Below are positions 17,829-24,575 of a stretch of 64,000 nt of DNA, piece after piece. This stretch comes from JAVBTT01 sp031556035. GTDB lineage: Bacteria > Bacillota > Clostridia > Oscillospirales > UBA929. Every line of letters starts with the position of its first letter. Position 1 is the first letter of the stretch. The notes under the pieces are model-generated. The model was not told the DNA's origin. It saw only the letters and a list, made by a program, of their open reading frames with translations, and did no database searches. The DNA lies in assembly GCA_031556035.1 (NCBI GenBank), contig JAVBTT010000030.1:62001-126000 (forward strand), in the 5' to 3' direction. The translations under genes and the position numbers were made by a program.

Positions 17829-18274
17829 GACGCCTTCTCACCGATGTCAAGTGCAGCGTATTGTACGCGCCCCCACTGAACAGACGCCTTAAGCATGCGC
17901 CCCGCACTTATGCTGATACTATCTTCTGCCTCGCTCACACAAGCTTTGTCCTTAAACCATAATTTCGGCTCGATTTCAAGTTTGCAGAAGATTTCAGATA
18001 GCTTCTTCACGGATAAATTTTCGCTTCCACTTTCGTACCTAGATAAAAGTCCCTGGGATATGCCCAGCTTTTCGGCAAACTCTTTTTGGCTCATCCCCTC
18101 GGATATGCGTTTCTCAGATATCAGTAGCGCAACATCGCTCAATACATTTGATGCCATTTTTTCGTCTTTGCTAAGCTCGCTAAATGCTCCATCTAAAAGC
18201 GTATCAATATCGACGGCGTCAAATAAGTCATTCGGCTTTTTCATGTTTTCATCCATCTCTTTCAATATATTCAC
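17825..18274 (-). CDS. HigA-like XRE antitoxin with C-terminal extension
   Basis: A 149-residue antitoxin. Residues about 48-105 form an XRE/Cro helix-turn-helix (MSQKEFAEKLGISQGLLSRY, then LSVKKLSEIFCKLEIEP). An extra C-terminal stretch of about 44 residues follows (from LWFKDKAC to the end, with Trp134), the position of the chaperone-addiction region in TAC antitoxins. The start is GTG at 18274 with AAAGGT seven bases upstream, overlapping the toxin gene by 26 bases. ATGs at 18256 and 18244 are alternatives. It should neutralise the toxin and repress the operon. Confidence 0.75.
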   Translation of the reverse strand: MNILKEMDENMKKPNDLFDAVDIDTLLDGAFSELSKDEKMASNVLSDVALLISEKRISEGMSQKEFAEKLGISQGLLSRYESGSENLSVKKLSEIFCKLEIEPKLWFKDKACVSEAEDSISISAGRMLKASVQWGRVQYAALDIGEKAS

Positions 18275-18656
18275 ACTTAAGACCTTTAAATCTGTCTCTG
18301 GCGGTCCTTATAGCCTTTTTGTAATCCCCTCTGTCCCCCTCCTCAAAAACAACAAGAAGCAAAACCATTAGTTTTTCATCGTGTACCCCGTATATTAGTC
18401 TTATGTTTTTCTTCCCCTTACCAATTGCGACCCTGTACAAATCCTCCCCCTCAATGCGCTTATGCTTATTGGGGTGGCGTAAAACACAGCCTGGTCCGTG
18501 GCGTTGTAATTCCTTCAACGCAGTGAGAAAGTTCGAGCGGAGGGTTTTCTGGATTCCGGCACCACAAACACAAGCACTCAGTTCCTTGTCAACGCTTGAA
18601 TGCTTCACCAGCCCCCATGCATCCATTATATCCAAATACTCCGTTCCTATGCACAT
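18249..18656 (-). CDS. HigB/RelE-like toxin
   Basis: A 135-residue RelE-superfamily toxin, probably a ribosome-associated mRNA interferase. The family pattern is LTALKELQRHG, then HKRIEGEDLYRVAI, NIRLIYGV and LLVVFEEGDRGD, ending in a Lys/Arg helix (YKKAIRTARDRFKG). This is the Gp49/HigB-type order of an N-terminal helix followed by the sheet. The chosen ATG at 18656 directly follows a palindromic operator. A longer frame to 18686 would run through it. The gene comes first, ahead of the antitoxin, as in HigBA systems. The whole operon is AT-richer than its phage neighbours. Confidence 0.78.
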   Translation of the reverse strand: MCIGTEYLDIMDAWGLVKHSSVDKELSACVCGAGIQKTLRSNFLTALKELQRHGPGCVLRHPNKHKRIEGEDLYRVAIGKGKKNIRLIYGVHDEKLMVLLLVVFEEGDRGDYKKAIRTARDRFKGLKCEYIERDG

Positions 18657-18657
18657 T

Positions 18658-18677
18658 ATATTACCTATATGTAATAT
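18658..18677. promoter_or_regulatory. palindromic operator of the TAC operon
   Basis: ATATTAC-N6-GTAATAT is a near-perfect 20-base palindrome with TATA at its centre. It lies one base upstream of the toxin start. It is probably the binding site for autorepression by the HigA-like antitoxin. It would cover the ribosome site region of the toxin message as well. Confidence 0.6.
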
Positions 18678-18686
18678 TTGCAACAC

Positions 18687-19005
18687 AAAAATAGTAACAA
18701 AAATGAAAACTTGTGCCTGGCAAGTGTCTGTATACTACATCTTGTTCAGACACAATTCTACCAATAGCGCGAGGATTTGTCAATAAATATGACAAAACCG
18801 GGGGCGTTACGCCTCCGGTTTTTGCTTTTGCCGACCAAGCAAAAAGCCGCCGTATAAGCGGCAGCTTTGTTGCTAATTGCGCAAACAATGCTATTCAAAT
18901 CCACAGCCGCCAGCGGTGGCGGTCTCTCGGGGCCATGCTCCCCGTCTGACACCACAAATATAACAAAACAATAGCCGCTTGTCAATAGTGATATTGCACA
19001 AATAT
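18687..19005. other. intergenic region with two terminator-like hairpins
   Basis: No gene is evident in these 319 bases between the toxin gene and the XRE gene. Two hairpins are visible. One at 18796-18824 (ACCGGGGGCG-TTA-CGCCTCCGGT followed by a T-tract) can work in either direction. A weaker one is at 18846-18862 (GCCGC/GCGGC). They probably end the repressor operon and insulate the TAC operon. Confidence 0.55.
18796..18824. terminator. bidirectional terminator downstream of the repressor operon
   Basis: An inverted repeat of about 10 bp with one mismatch and loop TTA is flanked by AAAA on one side and TTTTT on the other. It can therefore end transcripts coming from either strand. Confidence 0.6.
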
Positions 19006-19272
19006 TCACGGTTCATCTGGCTTTTTCATCAACTCCTCGGGGGCTATCCCAAGGGCCTTTGCAAGGCGCAGCCCGTTACGCAGCGTAACGTTGCCGGGGT
19101 CTGTCTCCCCCCACTCCAGCTTTTGTATTTGCTTGTAGTGCATCCCCGCGCTGTCGGCAAGCTTCTGCTGGGACAACCCCAGGGCCTTCCGCCGAGCCCG
19201 CACTATGTTGTCGCACGGGGAAAGGGCGGCATTGTCGCCGCCCTGGTTGAAGCCTTTGTCGTTACACTTCAT
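19006..19272 (-). CDS. XRE-family transcriptional regulator
   Basis: An 88-residue Cro/CI-like DNA-binding protein. The helix-turn-helix occupies residues 22-78 (IVRARRKALGLSQQKLADSA, then GLRLAKALGIAPEEL). The first 20 residues are an unstructured lead. It is the second gene of a two-gene operon whose promoter carries two matching operators, so it is the natural candidate for autorepression and possibly for control of lysogeny, although typical CI repressors are larger. Confidence 0.8.
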   Translation of the reverse strand: MKCNDKGFNQGGDNAALSPCDNIVRARRKALGLSQQKLADSAGMHYKQIQKLEWGETDPGNVTLRNGLRLAKALGIAPEELMKKPDEP

Positions 19273-19540
19273 AGCTGCTTATCGGCTCGAACGCTTCATT
19301 GCTTTCTTGCCAGGAGGAGTAGTATCCGTAGTCGCCAAAGTCAAACGCTACGTCTTCATCGTCCTCGGTGTGCCGGCATCCCCACCAAGGCATCTTGTAC
19401 AACTCTCTGCCGGTTTCGCTGTCGTCAATGGTGATGCTCATTTGGGTGTAGCAGGGGTCTACCGCCGCCATGGCCTCCTCGATGGTCTCAAAGGTCTCAT
19501 TGCCCGCCCCGGTGTTGTAGTTCAGTGTGTACATTTTCAT
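19262..19540 (-). CDS. small acidic protein of unknown function
   Basis: A 92-residue, Tyr/Trp-rich acidic protein. Its first 50 residues (MYTLNYNTGAGNETFETIEE, then strands) look like a small alpha/beta fold. The C-terminus has clusters of Asp, Tyr and Phe. GGAGGC precedes the ATG. It is the first gene after the strong promoter at 19581-19609 and overlaps the XRE gene by 11 bases. I do not recognise a family. Confidence 0.6.
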   Translation of the reverse strand: MKMYTLNYNTGAGNETFETIEEAMAAVDPCYTQMSITIDDSETGRELYKMPWWGCRHTEDDEDVAFDFGDYGYYSSWQESNEAFEPISSYEV

Positions 19541-19580
19541 TGCCTCCTGTTTTTTTTATTTGGTGTCCCTTACTGTCTTT

Positions 19581-19609
19581 ATTATAGACCCTTTTCGGTC
19601 TATTGTCAA
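19581..19609 (-). promoter_or_regulatory. consensus sigma-A promoter of the XRE operon
   Basis: Read on the minus strand, TTGACA (19609-19604) and TATAAT (19586-19581) are separated by exactly 17 bases. The spacer is almost filled by an operator. It drives the two-gene operon ending at 19006. Confidence 0.85.
19586..19601. promoter_or_regulatory. operator 1, AGACC-N6-GGTCT
   Basis: This inverted repeat lies within the spacer between -10 and -35 of the consensus promoter. A bound repressor would block RNA polymerase directly. It has the same half-sites as operator 2. Confidence 0.75.
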
Positions 19610-19629
19610 TACATTTCAAGATAAAATAT

Positions 19630-19645
19630 AGACCAATATTGGTCT
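19630..19645. promoter_or_regulatory. operator 2, AGACC-AATATT-GGTCT
   Basis: A perfect 16-base palindrome with the half-sites of operator 1, centred 44 bp from it, about four helical turns. It lies upstream of the -35 element, which would suit cooperative repressor binding. Confidence 0.75.
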
Positions 19646-19714
19646 GTCTAACTTGTGACTATTGCACAAATATTTCCCACTGCCGCCGGGCATACTACTC
19701 CCGGAGGTGTTGTT

Positions 19715-19819
19715 ATGCGCAAGCCCACAGCTAAGGATATACTATTCTGGGTCGTGGTCGCCCTGGCCTTTGCCGCCTTGATCTACTTCGGGGGACAGTA
19801 TTTCCGCTGGTACGGGTGA
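19715..19819 (+). CDS. 34-residue single-pass membrane microprotein
   Basis: A short gene with a good ribosome site (CCGGAGGTG, six bases before ATG). It encodes MRKPTAKD, a hydrophobic helix of about 18 residues (ILFWVVVALAFAALIYFG), then a Tyr/Trp/Arg end. A basic N-terminus, one membrane helix and an aromatic C-terminus suggest an inner-membrane peptide. It faces away from the repressor operon, in a position often used for superinfection or lysogenic functions. Such roles are only conjecture. Confidence 0.5.
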   Translation: MRKPTAKDILFWVVVALAFAALIYFGGQYFRWYG

Positions 19820-19842
19820 TACCAAACATTACCTGTCGAATT

Positions 19843-19863
19843 ATGTCGACCAAGCTACGACAT
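19843..19863. promoter_or_regulatory. inverted repeat ATGTCG-N9-CGACAT
   Basis: A 6-bp inverted repeat lies just upstream of the 154-residue membrane protein gene, with one more direct TGTCGA a few bases to the left. It may be an operator or a hairpin in the leader. No regulator can be assigned. Confidence 0.35.
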
Positions 19864-19882
19864 ATTAAGACAGGAGGGACAT

Positions 19883-20347
19883 ATGGATATACTGCTGATC
19901 ATCGCAAAAATCATTGTGCCCGCGCTGGAGGTTGGGCTTGTGTTTGTCCTGCCCGGCCTGATGTGCGGGCTCCGACGGCCAAGGAGGTACATATACATAT
20001 GCGCCGCCGCCCTGTATGGCATCCTTTGGCTAATGTCGGAAACACACCTTGGATACTACAAGACGGTTGTCTGGGTGGTGGCGACGATAACGACAACCCT
20101 GTTGCTGTACGGCGGCAAGCGGTGGCATAGGGTGCTGTGCACCATCATATGCCTGCTGGCTTCCGGCGTCTGTGACCAACTCGCCCTGGTTTTTTGGACG
20201 CCACTGACCGACGTGCCGGACTACGCTACAGCCAGCATTGCGACAATCGCGCCCGCCATCATATCTAAGATTGTCGCGTGGATGATACTGTGGGGCGCGG
20301 CAACTATCATTATGCGGGTTACACGCAGGAGGCCGCCGAAGGCTTGA
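19883..20347 (+). CDS. multi-pass membrane protein at the prophage edge
   Basis: A 154-residue protein with five or so hydrophobic helices, at about residues 3-28, 37-52, 59-76, 83-104 and 118-146. A basic loop (GLRRPRRY) follows the first helix and a basic tail (TRRRPPKA) follows the last. CAGGAGGGAC is its ribosome site. No family is recognised; it resembles the membrane part of sensor kinases without the kinase. As the last gene before the tRNA cluster it may be a lysogenic-conversion gene. Confidence 0.6.
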   Translation: MDILLIIAKIIVPALEVGLVFVLPGLMCGLRRPRRYIYICAAALYGILWLMSETHLGYYKTVVWVVATITTTLLLYGGKRWHRVLCTIICLLASGVCDQLALVFWTPLTDVPDYATASIATIAPAIISKIVAWMILWGAATIIMRVTRRRPPKA

Positions 20348-20434
20348 CCCCCAACTTGACCCCGAGAGGGTGTCCAAAACGGGGTTTTCCGGGGGTCAAG
20401 AAACCCAATAAATGGATGGACAAAGAGATAATAA

Positions 20435-20467
20435 AAATCCCTGTAGTCGTTGCGACTACAGGGATTT
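20435..20467. terminator. strong bidirectional terminator at the tRNA end
   Basis: A perfect 15-bp stem (AAATCCCTGTAGTCG with its complement) closes on the loop TTG. On the minus strand it is followed by TTTTTATTAT, ending the tRNA transcript. On the plus strand it is followed by GTTTT, ending transcription from the prophage. Confidence 0.85.
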
Positions 20468-20471
20468 GTTT

Positions 20472-20547
20472 TGGTGGAGACAGCAGGACTCGAACCTGCG
20501 ACCCCCTGCGTGTGGAGCAGGTGCTCTACCAGCTGAGCCATGCCTCC
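20472..20547 (-). tRNA. tRNA-Val (anticodon CAC), with C33
   Basis: A 76-base cloverleaf with encoded CCA. The acceptor is GGAGGCA/TGTCTCC, the D stem GCTC/GAGC, the anticodon stem CCTGC/GCAGG and the T loop TTCGAGT. The anticodon loop reads TCCACAC, giving anticodon CAC and an unusual C at position 33, where U is nearly invariant. Its 3' end faces the prophage. Confidence 0.85.
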
Positions 20548-20559
20548 AGGTGAAACTAA

Positions 20560-20634
20560 TGGTGACCCGTAGGGGACTCGAACCCCTGTTACCGCCGTGA
20601 AAGGGCGGTGTCTTAACCTCTTGACCAACGGGCC
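20560..20634 (-). tRNA. tRNA-Glu (anticodon TTC)
   Basis: A 75-base tRNA with encoded CCA. The anticodon stem CCGCC/GGCGG encloses loop CTTTCAC, and the T arm is AGGGG-TTCGAGT-CCCCT. It lies 12 bases upstream of tRNA-Val in the same minus-strand operon. Confidence 0.95.
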
Positions 20635-20644
20635 TGATACAAAG

Positions 20645-20710
20645 ACCCGTTGTTTGTCGGAACTCAATCAGTGAAACTCCGTTCCACTGATTGAGCCCTT
20701 CTCCACGGGT
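20645..20710. other. structured spacer between tRNA-Glu and tRNA-Met
   Basis: A perfect 11-bp stem (CTCAATCAGTG at 20663-20673 with its complement at 20685-20695) lies inside an outer ACCCGT/ACGGGT pairing (20645-20650 with 20705-20710). It may guide tRNA processing. No T-tract is present, so a terminator is unlikely. Confidence 0.5.
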
Positions 20711-20716
20711 ACTGAC

Positions 20717-20793
20717 TGGTAGCGGCAGTTGGAGTTGAACCAACGACACTGCGGGTATGAACCGCATGCTCTAGCCAACTGAGCTATGCCGCC
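20717..20793 (-). tRNA. elongator tRNA-Met (anticodon CAT)
   Basis: A 77-base tRNA with encoded CCA. The acceptor GGCGGCA pairs with TGCCGCT through a G1-U72 wobble, as in Bacillus elongator tRNA-Met. The anticodon loop is TTCATAC. The normal D arm and paired acceptor end argue against initiator tRNA, and the sequence is unlike tRNA-Ile2. Confidence 0.92.
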
Positions 20794-20962
20794 AAATATG
20801 GGCAAGGAGCATTATACAATACAAGCAAAGCGTTGTCAACATGGAATCCGAAGAAAGAGCAGGGGCGGATGTGTCCGGCTGTCAATGAATGGCTACGCGA
20901 TTATCCGCATACTGTATTTTTGAAGATTATTTTCCTGCTCTTTACTACGGAAGGATCAGCGT

Positions 20963-22774
20963 TTACTCCAGCACCGAGCTGTACAGTTCTTTTTCCGCCT
21001 CTTTATATACATGCATCTTCCCGTCCTGATCCGGCACAACCCCGCAGTGCTGGATGCTCAGCTCGCGAAGCTGCTCCGTCTCCACAAAGTCGGGGCTGTT
21101 CATCATGACCTCGACCGCGCGCTGGGTCTTGGGGAAGGCTATCACGTCCCGGATGTTCTCGGTGCCCACCATCAGCATCACGATTCGGTCAAGCCCCAGG
21201 CCGATGCCGCCGTGCGGGGGCACGCCGTACTTAAACGCCTTGAGAATATGCCCGAAGCGGGCCTGCATGGATTTTTCCGGTATCTGGAGTATCGAGAAAA
21301 TCTTCGCCTGAAGCTCGGCGTCGTGTATCCTTACCGAGCCGGAGCACAGCTCGTAGCCGTTGCACACCATGTCGTACGCCTTGGTGCGCACCCCCGCCGG
21401 GTCTGTGTCCAGCATGGGTATGTCCTCGTCCATCGGGCAGGTGAACGGGTGATGCTGCGCGACAAGCCTCCCCTCCTCCTCGCTCCACTCAAACATGGGG
21501 AATTCAGTAATCCACAAAAATTTATACTCTTTATTGTCTTTTAACAGGCCCAGCCTGCGCGCGCACTCGCCGCGCAGCGCTCCCAGCGTGCTGCGCACCA
21601 GGGCCTGCTTCGCGTCCGCGACGACAAAAAGCAGGTCTCCGGGCTTGAAATCAGCAATTGACTCGATCGCGGAAAGCTCTTGCGGCGCAAGGAATTTGGC
21701 GAAAGACGAGCTCTCGCCCTTGTGCCAGGCGAGTCCCTTCACGCCCAGGCCCTTCGCGAACTCGGTCAGGGAGTCTATGTCCTTGCGGGTGAATCTGTCC
21801 GCATATCCGTCAATGTTGATGACGCCGACCGAATTTGCCTCGTTAAATACCTTAAAAGCGCTGGATTTTGCCGTTTCCGTGATATCTTTAAGTTCAAAAC
21901 CGAACCGGAGGTCAGGCTTGTCCGTCCCAAAACGCTCCATAGACTCACGCCATGTCATCCGGGGGAATACCGGCAAATCTATACTCAGTACATCCTTGTA
22001 GAGGCTGCGCATCATGCGCTCGTTGACGTCCAGCACGTCCTCCATTCCGACAAAGCTCATCTCCATGTCGATCTGGGTAAAATCCGGCTGACGGTCGGCG
22101 CGCAGATCCTCGTCGCGCAGACAGCGCGCTATCTGGAAATAGCGGTCGTAGCCCGCCACCATCAGAAGCTGCTTGTACTGCTGCGGCGACTGCGGAAGCG
22201 CGTAAAACTTGCCCGGGTGTATCCGCGACGGCACGAGATAGTCCCGCGAGCCCTCGGGTGTGCTCTTGGTGAGAATCGGGGTCTCGATCTCGTAAAAACC
22301 CTCCGAGTCGTAAAAGCGGCGCACGGTCTGGGTTATTTTGTGCCGCAGCATCAGGTTGCGGTGCAGCGTCGGGCGGCGCAGGTCCAAATAGCGGTACTCC
22401 AGCCGCAGCAGCTCGTTTGCCCTGGTGTCGTCGTCGATCTCGAACGGCGGCGTCTGCGAGCGGGACAGCACCTCAAGCGAGGAGACGTCTATCTCGATCT
22501 CCCCGGTAGGTATCTGCATGTTCTTGGACGAGCGCTCCCGCACCACCCCGGACGCGCACAGGACGTACTCGGTGTGTATGTCCTGCGCCGCCTCGCGCAG
22601 CGGGTTGTCCGCGCCGAATGTGAGCTGCACCAGCCCTGTGCGGTCGCGCAGATCTATGAAAATCAGACCTCCCAGGTCTCGCTGGCGCTGCACCCAGCCG
22701 CATACCGTCACGCTCTCCCCGATGTGCTCCGTGCGGAACTCGCCGCAGTAACGGGTTCTCTTGTTGTAGTTCAT
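20963..22774 (-). CDS. aspS: aspartyl-tRNA synthetase
   Basis: A 603-residue class II synthetase of the bacterial type that charges tRNA-Asp. The N-terminal OB fold binds the anticodon (residues 1-105; VTVCGWVQRQRDLGGLIFID). The catalytic core follows, with motif 2 region (FYALPQSPQQYKQLLMVAGYDRYFQIARCFRDED-like) and motif 3 GIGLGLDRIVMLM near the C-terminus. The bacterial GAD insertion occupies about residues 290-420. The ATG at 22774 is preferred, with a GTG at 22780 also possible. It lies downstream of hisS, separated by a strong hairpin. Confidence 0.95.
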   Translation of the reverse strand: MNYNKRTRYCGEFRTEHIGESVTVCGWVQRQRDLGGLIFIDLRDRTGLVQLTFGADNPLREAAQDIHTEYVLCASGVVRERSSKNMQIPTGEIEIDVSSLEVLSRSQTPPFEIDDDTRANELLRLEYRYLDLRRPTLHRNLMLRHKITQTVRRFYDSEGFYEIETPILTKSTPEGSRDYLVPSRIHPGKFYALPQSPQQYKQLLMVAGYDRYFQIARCLRDEDLRADRQPDFTQIDMEMSFVGMEDVLDVNERMMRSLYKDVLSIDLPVFPRMTWRESMERFGTDKPDLRFGFELKDITETAKSSAFKVFNEANSVGVINIDGYADRFTRKDIDSLTEFAKGLGVKGLAWHKGESSSFAKFLAPQELSAIESIADFKPGDLLFVVADAKQALVRSTLGALRGECARRLGLLKDNKEYKFLWITEFPMFEWSEEEGRLVAQHHPFTCPMDEDIPMLDTDPAGVRTKAYDMVCNGYELCSGSVRIHDAELQAKIFSILQIPEKSMQARFGHILKAFKYGVPPHGGIGLGLDRIVMLMVGTENIRDVIAFPKTQRAVEVMMNSPDFVETEQLRELSIQHCGVVPDQDGKMHVYKEAEKELYSSVLE

Positions 22775-22803
22775 ATACACCCGGCCTTTTTATAATTTAA
22801 TCA

Positions 22804-22842
22804 TATGTCATTTCCCCCGCCTCCGGCGGGGGAAATGACATA
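22804..22842. terminator. 18-bp perfect hairpin between hisS and aspS
   Basis: A perfect stem of 18 bp with loop TCC begins two bases beyond the hisS stop codon. On the minus strand no long T-tract follows, so it may be a partial terminator or an mRNA processing/stability element that sets the hisS:aspS ratio. Confidence 0.65.
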
Positions 22843-22843
22843 T

Positions 22844-24130
22844 TTATTTGTTAATCGCCTCGTAAATTTCCCCCGCGTCCAGCCCGCACGGCGACGCCTC
22901 GCCGGTGTCCATCCGCTTGAGGTAGGCCTCGCGCCTGGCGATCTCGTCATCACCCAGGACTATCACATATTTTGCTCCGAGCTTGTCCGCGTACTTCATC
23001 TGAGCCTTGAGACCGCGCCCGCAGAGGTCCCGCTCTACCCGCAGCCCGCGCTCCCGCAGCCTCAGGCACAGCGCCGCGGCCTCGCCATCCGCGCCCGGGC
23101 CCAGCGCCGCGATATAGAGCTCACACGGCTCCGGTCTATCAAACTCCAGCCCCAACGCCTCCCTGGCCAGCAGCAGGCGCTCCAGCCCGCTGCCGAAGCC
23201 CAGCGCGGGGGTCGGAGGCCCGCCCAGCTCGCTCACAAGCCCGTCGTAACGTCCCCCGCCGCAGACGGTCTTCTGAGCTCCCAGCCTGTCGCAGACAAAC
23301 TCGAACACGGTGCGCGTGTAGTAGTCCAGACCCCGCACGATCATCGGGTCGAGCTCATAGGGTATGCCCATCGCGTCCAGCTCGGCCCTCAGAGAACTGA
23401 AGTGCGTATCGCATTCAGAGCAAAGATAGTCTATCCCCTTTGGCGCTCCCGCAGCGACGGCGGCGCAGTCCGGGTTTTTGCAGTCCAGTATGCGCAGCGG
23501 GTTGCGCTCCAGCCTGTCAAGGCAGGTGCCGCATACCTCCGCTTTTTTGCCGGAGAAATAGTCCCTCAGGGCGGTGTGGTAGACCGGGCGGCACTCAGGG
23601 CAGCCAATGCTGTTGATATTCAGCGCCACACCGTCCGAAAGTCCGAGCCTTTTCAGGAAAAACCAGGCCAGCGCGATCAGTTCCGCGTCCGCCCCCGGCC
23701 CCTCGGCCCCGAAACACTCGGCCCCGAACTGGTGGTGCTGGCGCAGTCTGCCCGCCTGAGGCTTCTCGTAGCGGAAGTTAGGCGCGATATAATAGCATTT
23801 GAGGGGCATCGCCTGCGAAGCCAGGCCCCTCTCGTTCAGGGCGCGCACAACCGACGCCGTGCCCTCCGGGCGCAGGGTGATGCTCCTCCCGCCCTTGTCC
23901 TCAAAGGTGTACATCTCCTTCTGGACGACGTCTGTGGTGTCACCGATCCCGCGCAGGAACAGCTCTGTGTGCTCAAACACCGGAAAGCGTATCTCCCCGT
24001 ATCCGAACAGCTCCGCCGACTCCCTCAGGGCGGCCTCCAGCGCCTGCCACTTGTAGCTCTCGTCCGGAAGGACATCTTTTGTGCCCTTGGGGGCCTGTAT
24101 TTTGATTTTTTTGCCTCCCGTGTCCATCAT
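22844..24130 (-). CDS. hisS: histidyl-tRNA synthetase
   Basis: A class II synthetase of about 428 residues that charges tRNA-His. It opens with IQAPKGTKDVLP, the family's first signature. Motif 2 lies around RPEGTASVVRA and YYIAPNFRYEKPQ. The HisA motif LDYYTRTVFEF is present, and motif 3 is LGFGSGLERLLL. The C-terminal anticodon-binding domain starts near residue 335. ATG 24130 is preferred because GGGAGCGG precedes it and a predicted promoter ends near 24152. ATG 24142 would leave almost no leader. Confidence 0.95.
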   Translation of the reverse strand: MMDTGGKKIKIQAPKGTKDVLPDESYKWQALEAALRESAELFGYGEIRFPVFEHTELFLRGIGDTTDVVQKEMYTFEDKGGRSITLRPEGTASVVRALNERGLASQAMPLKCYYIAPNFRYEKPQAGRLRQHHQFGAECFGAEGPGADAELIALAWFFLKRLGLSDGVALNINSIGCPECRPVYHTALRDYFSGKKAEVCGTCLDRLERNPLRILDCKNPDCAAVAAGAPKGIDYLCSECDTHFSSLRAELDAMGIPYELDPMIVRGLDYYTRTVFEFVCDRLGAQKTVCGGGRYDGLVSELGGPPTPALGFGSGLERLLLAREALGLEFDRPEPCELYIAALGPGADGEAAALCLRLRERGLRVERDLCGRGLKAQMKYADKLGAKYVIVLGDDEIARREAYLKRMDTGEASPCGLDAGEIYEAINK

Positions 24131-24158
24131 AACCGCTCCCATGCCTGTAAGATGATAT

Positions 24159-24188
24159 ATTCTACAATTATACGGGGGTGTTTGTCAA
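24159..24188 (-). promoter_or_regulatory. sigma-A promoter of hisS-aspS
   Basis: On the minus strand, TTGACA (24188-24183) and TAGAAT (24164-24159) are spaced by 18 bases. The predicted leader is short, with no room for a T-box. Confidence 0.65.
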
Positions 24189-24191
24189 TCT

Positions 24192-24480
24192 AAGAAGAGC
24201 GGAGCCCCCGCGCGTGAGAGAAAATCCAAGGACTAACGAAGTGCGGGACGCAGGATTTTTGCGAACTGCGCGCAGGCGTTTGCGAAGCCCGCGAAGCGGG
24301 CGCAGGCAAAGCCGGAGCGCAAGCGGGGGCGAGAGCTTGACAATGCGAAGAGCGGAGCCCCCGCGCGTCGAGCATGGAATCCCCCTGTCGCTGCCGCGAC
24401 ATCCCCCTTTGACAAGGGGGATTAGCATGAGGGGCGACCACCCCGCCGCGCTTCGCGCGGCACCCCTCCAAGGAGGGGAA
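24192..24480. repeat. intergenic hairpin-repeat island (families 1, 2 and 3)
   Basis: The 445-base gap between hisS and the small gene at 24576 holds repeats only. Family 1 runs from GAAGAGCGGAGCC (24194-24206) to the next copy of that box (24347-24359). Its inner hairpin has outer arms GGCGTTTGC/GCAAAGCC and inner stem GCCCGC-GAA-GCGGGC. A family 3 unit follows (24379-24424: TGTCGC-TGCC-GCGACA between CCCCCT arms), then a family 2 unit (24438-24480: CCGCGC-TTC-GCGCGG followed by CCCCTCC-AA-GGAGGGG). Confidence 0.75.
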
Positions 24481-24575
24481 TTGTTAGTTGTTTGGAGAGC
24501 TGCGTCTGTTTTCATGAATGCCGCGCCCGAAACAAGGGGATAATATACTCAATACTAACAAACGGAGGCTGCGAA

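Noticed and set aside
24131..24188. T-box riboswitch upstream of hisS
   Set aside because: The predicted leader is only about 20 bases, far too short for a T-box.
24192..24480. CRISPR-like array in the repeat islands
   Set aside because: Repeats are imperfect, irregularly spaced and alternate in orientation, with no unique spacers of constant length and no cas genes.
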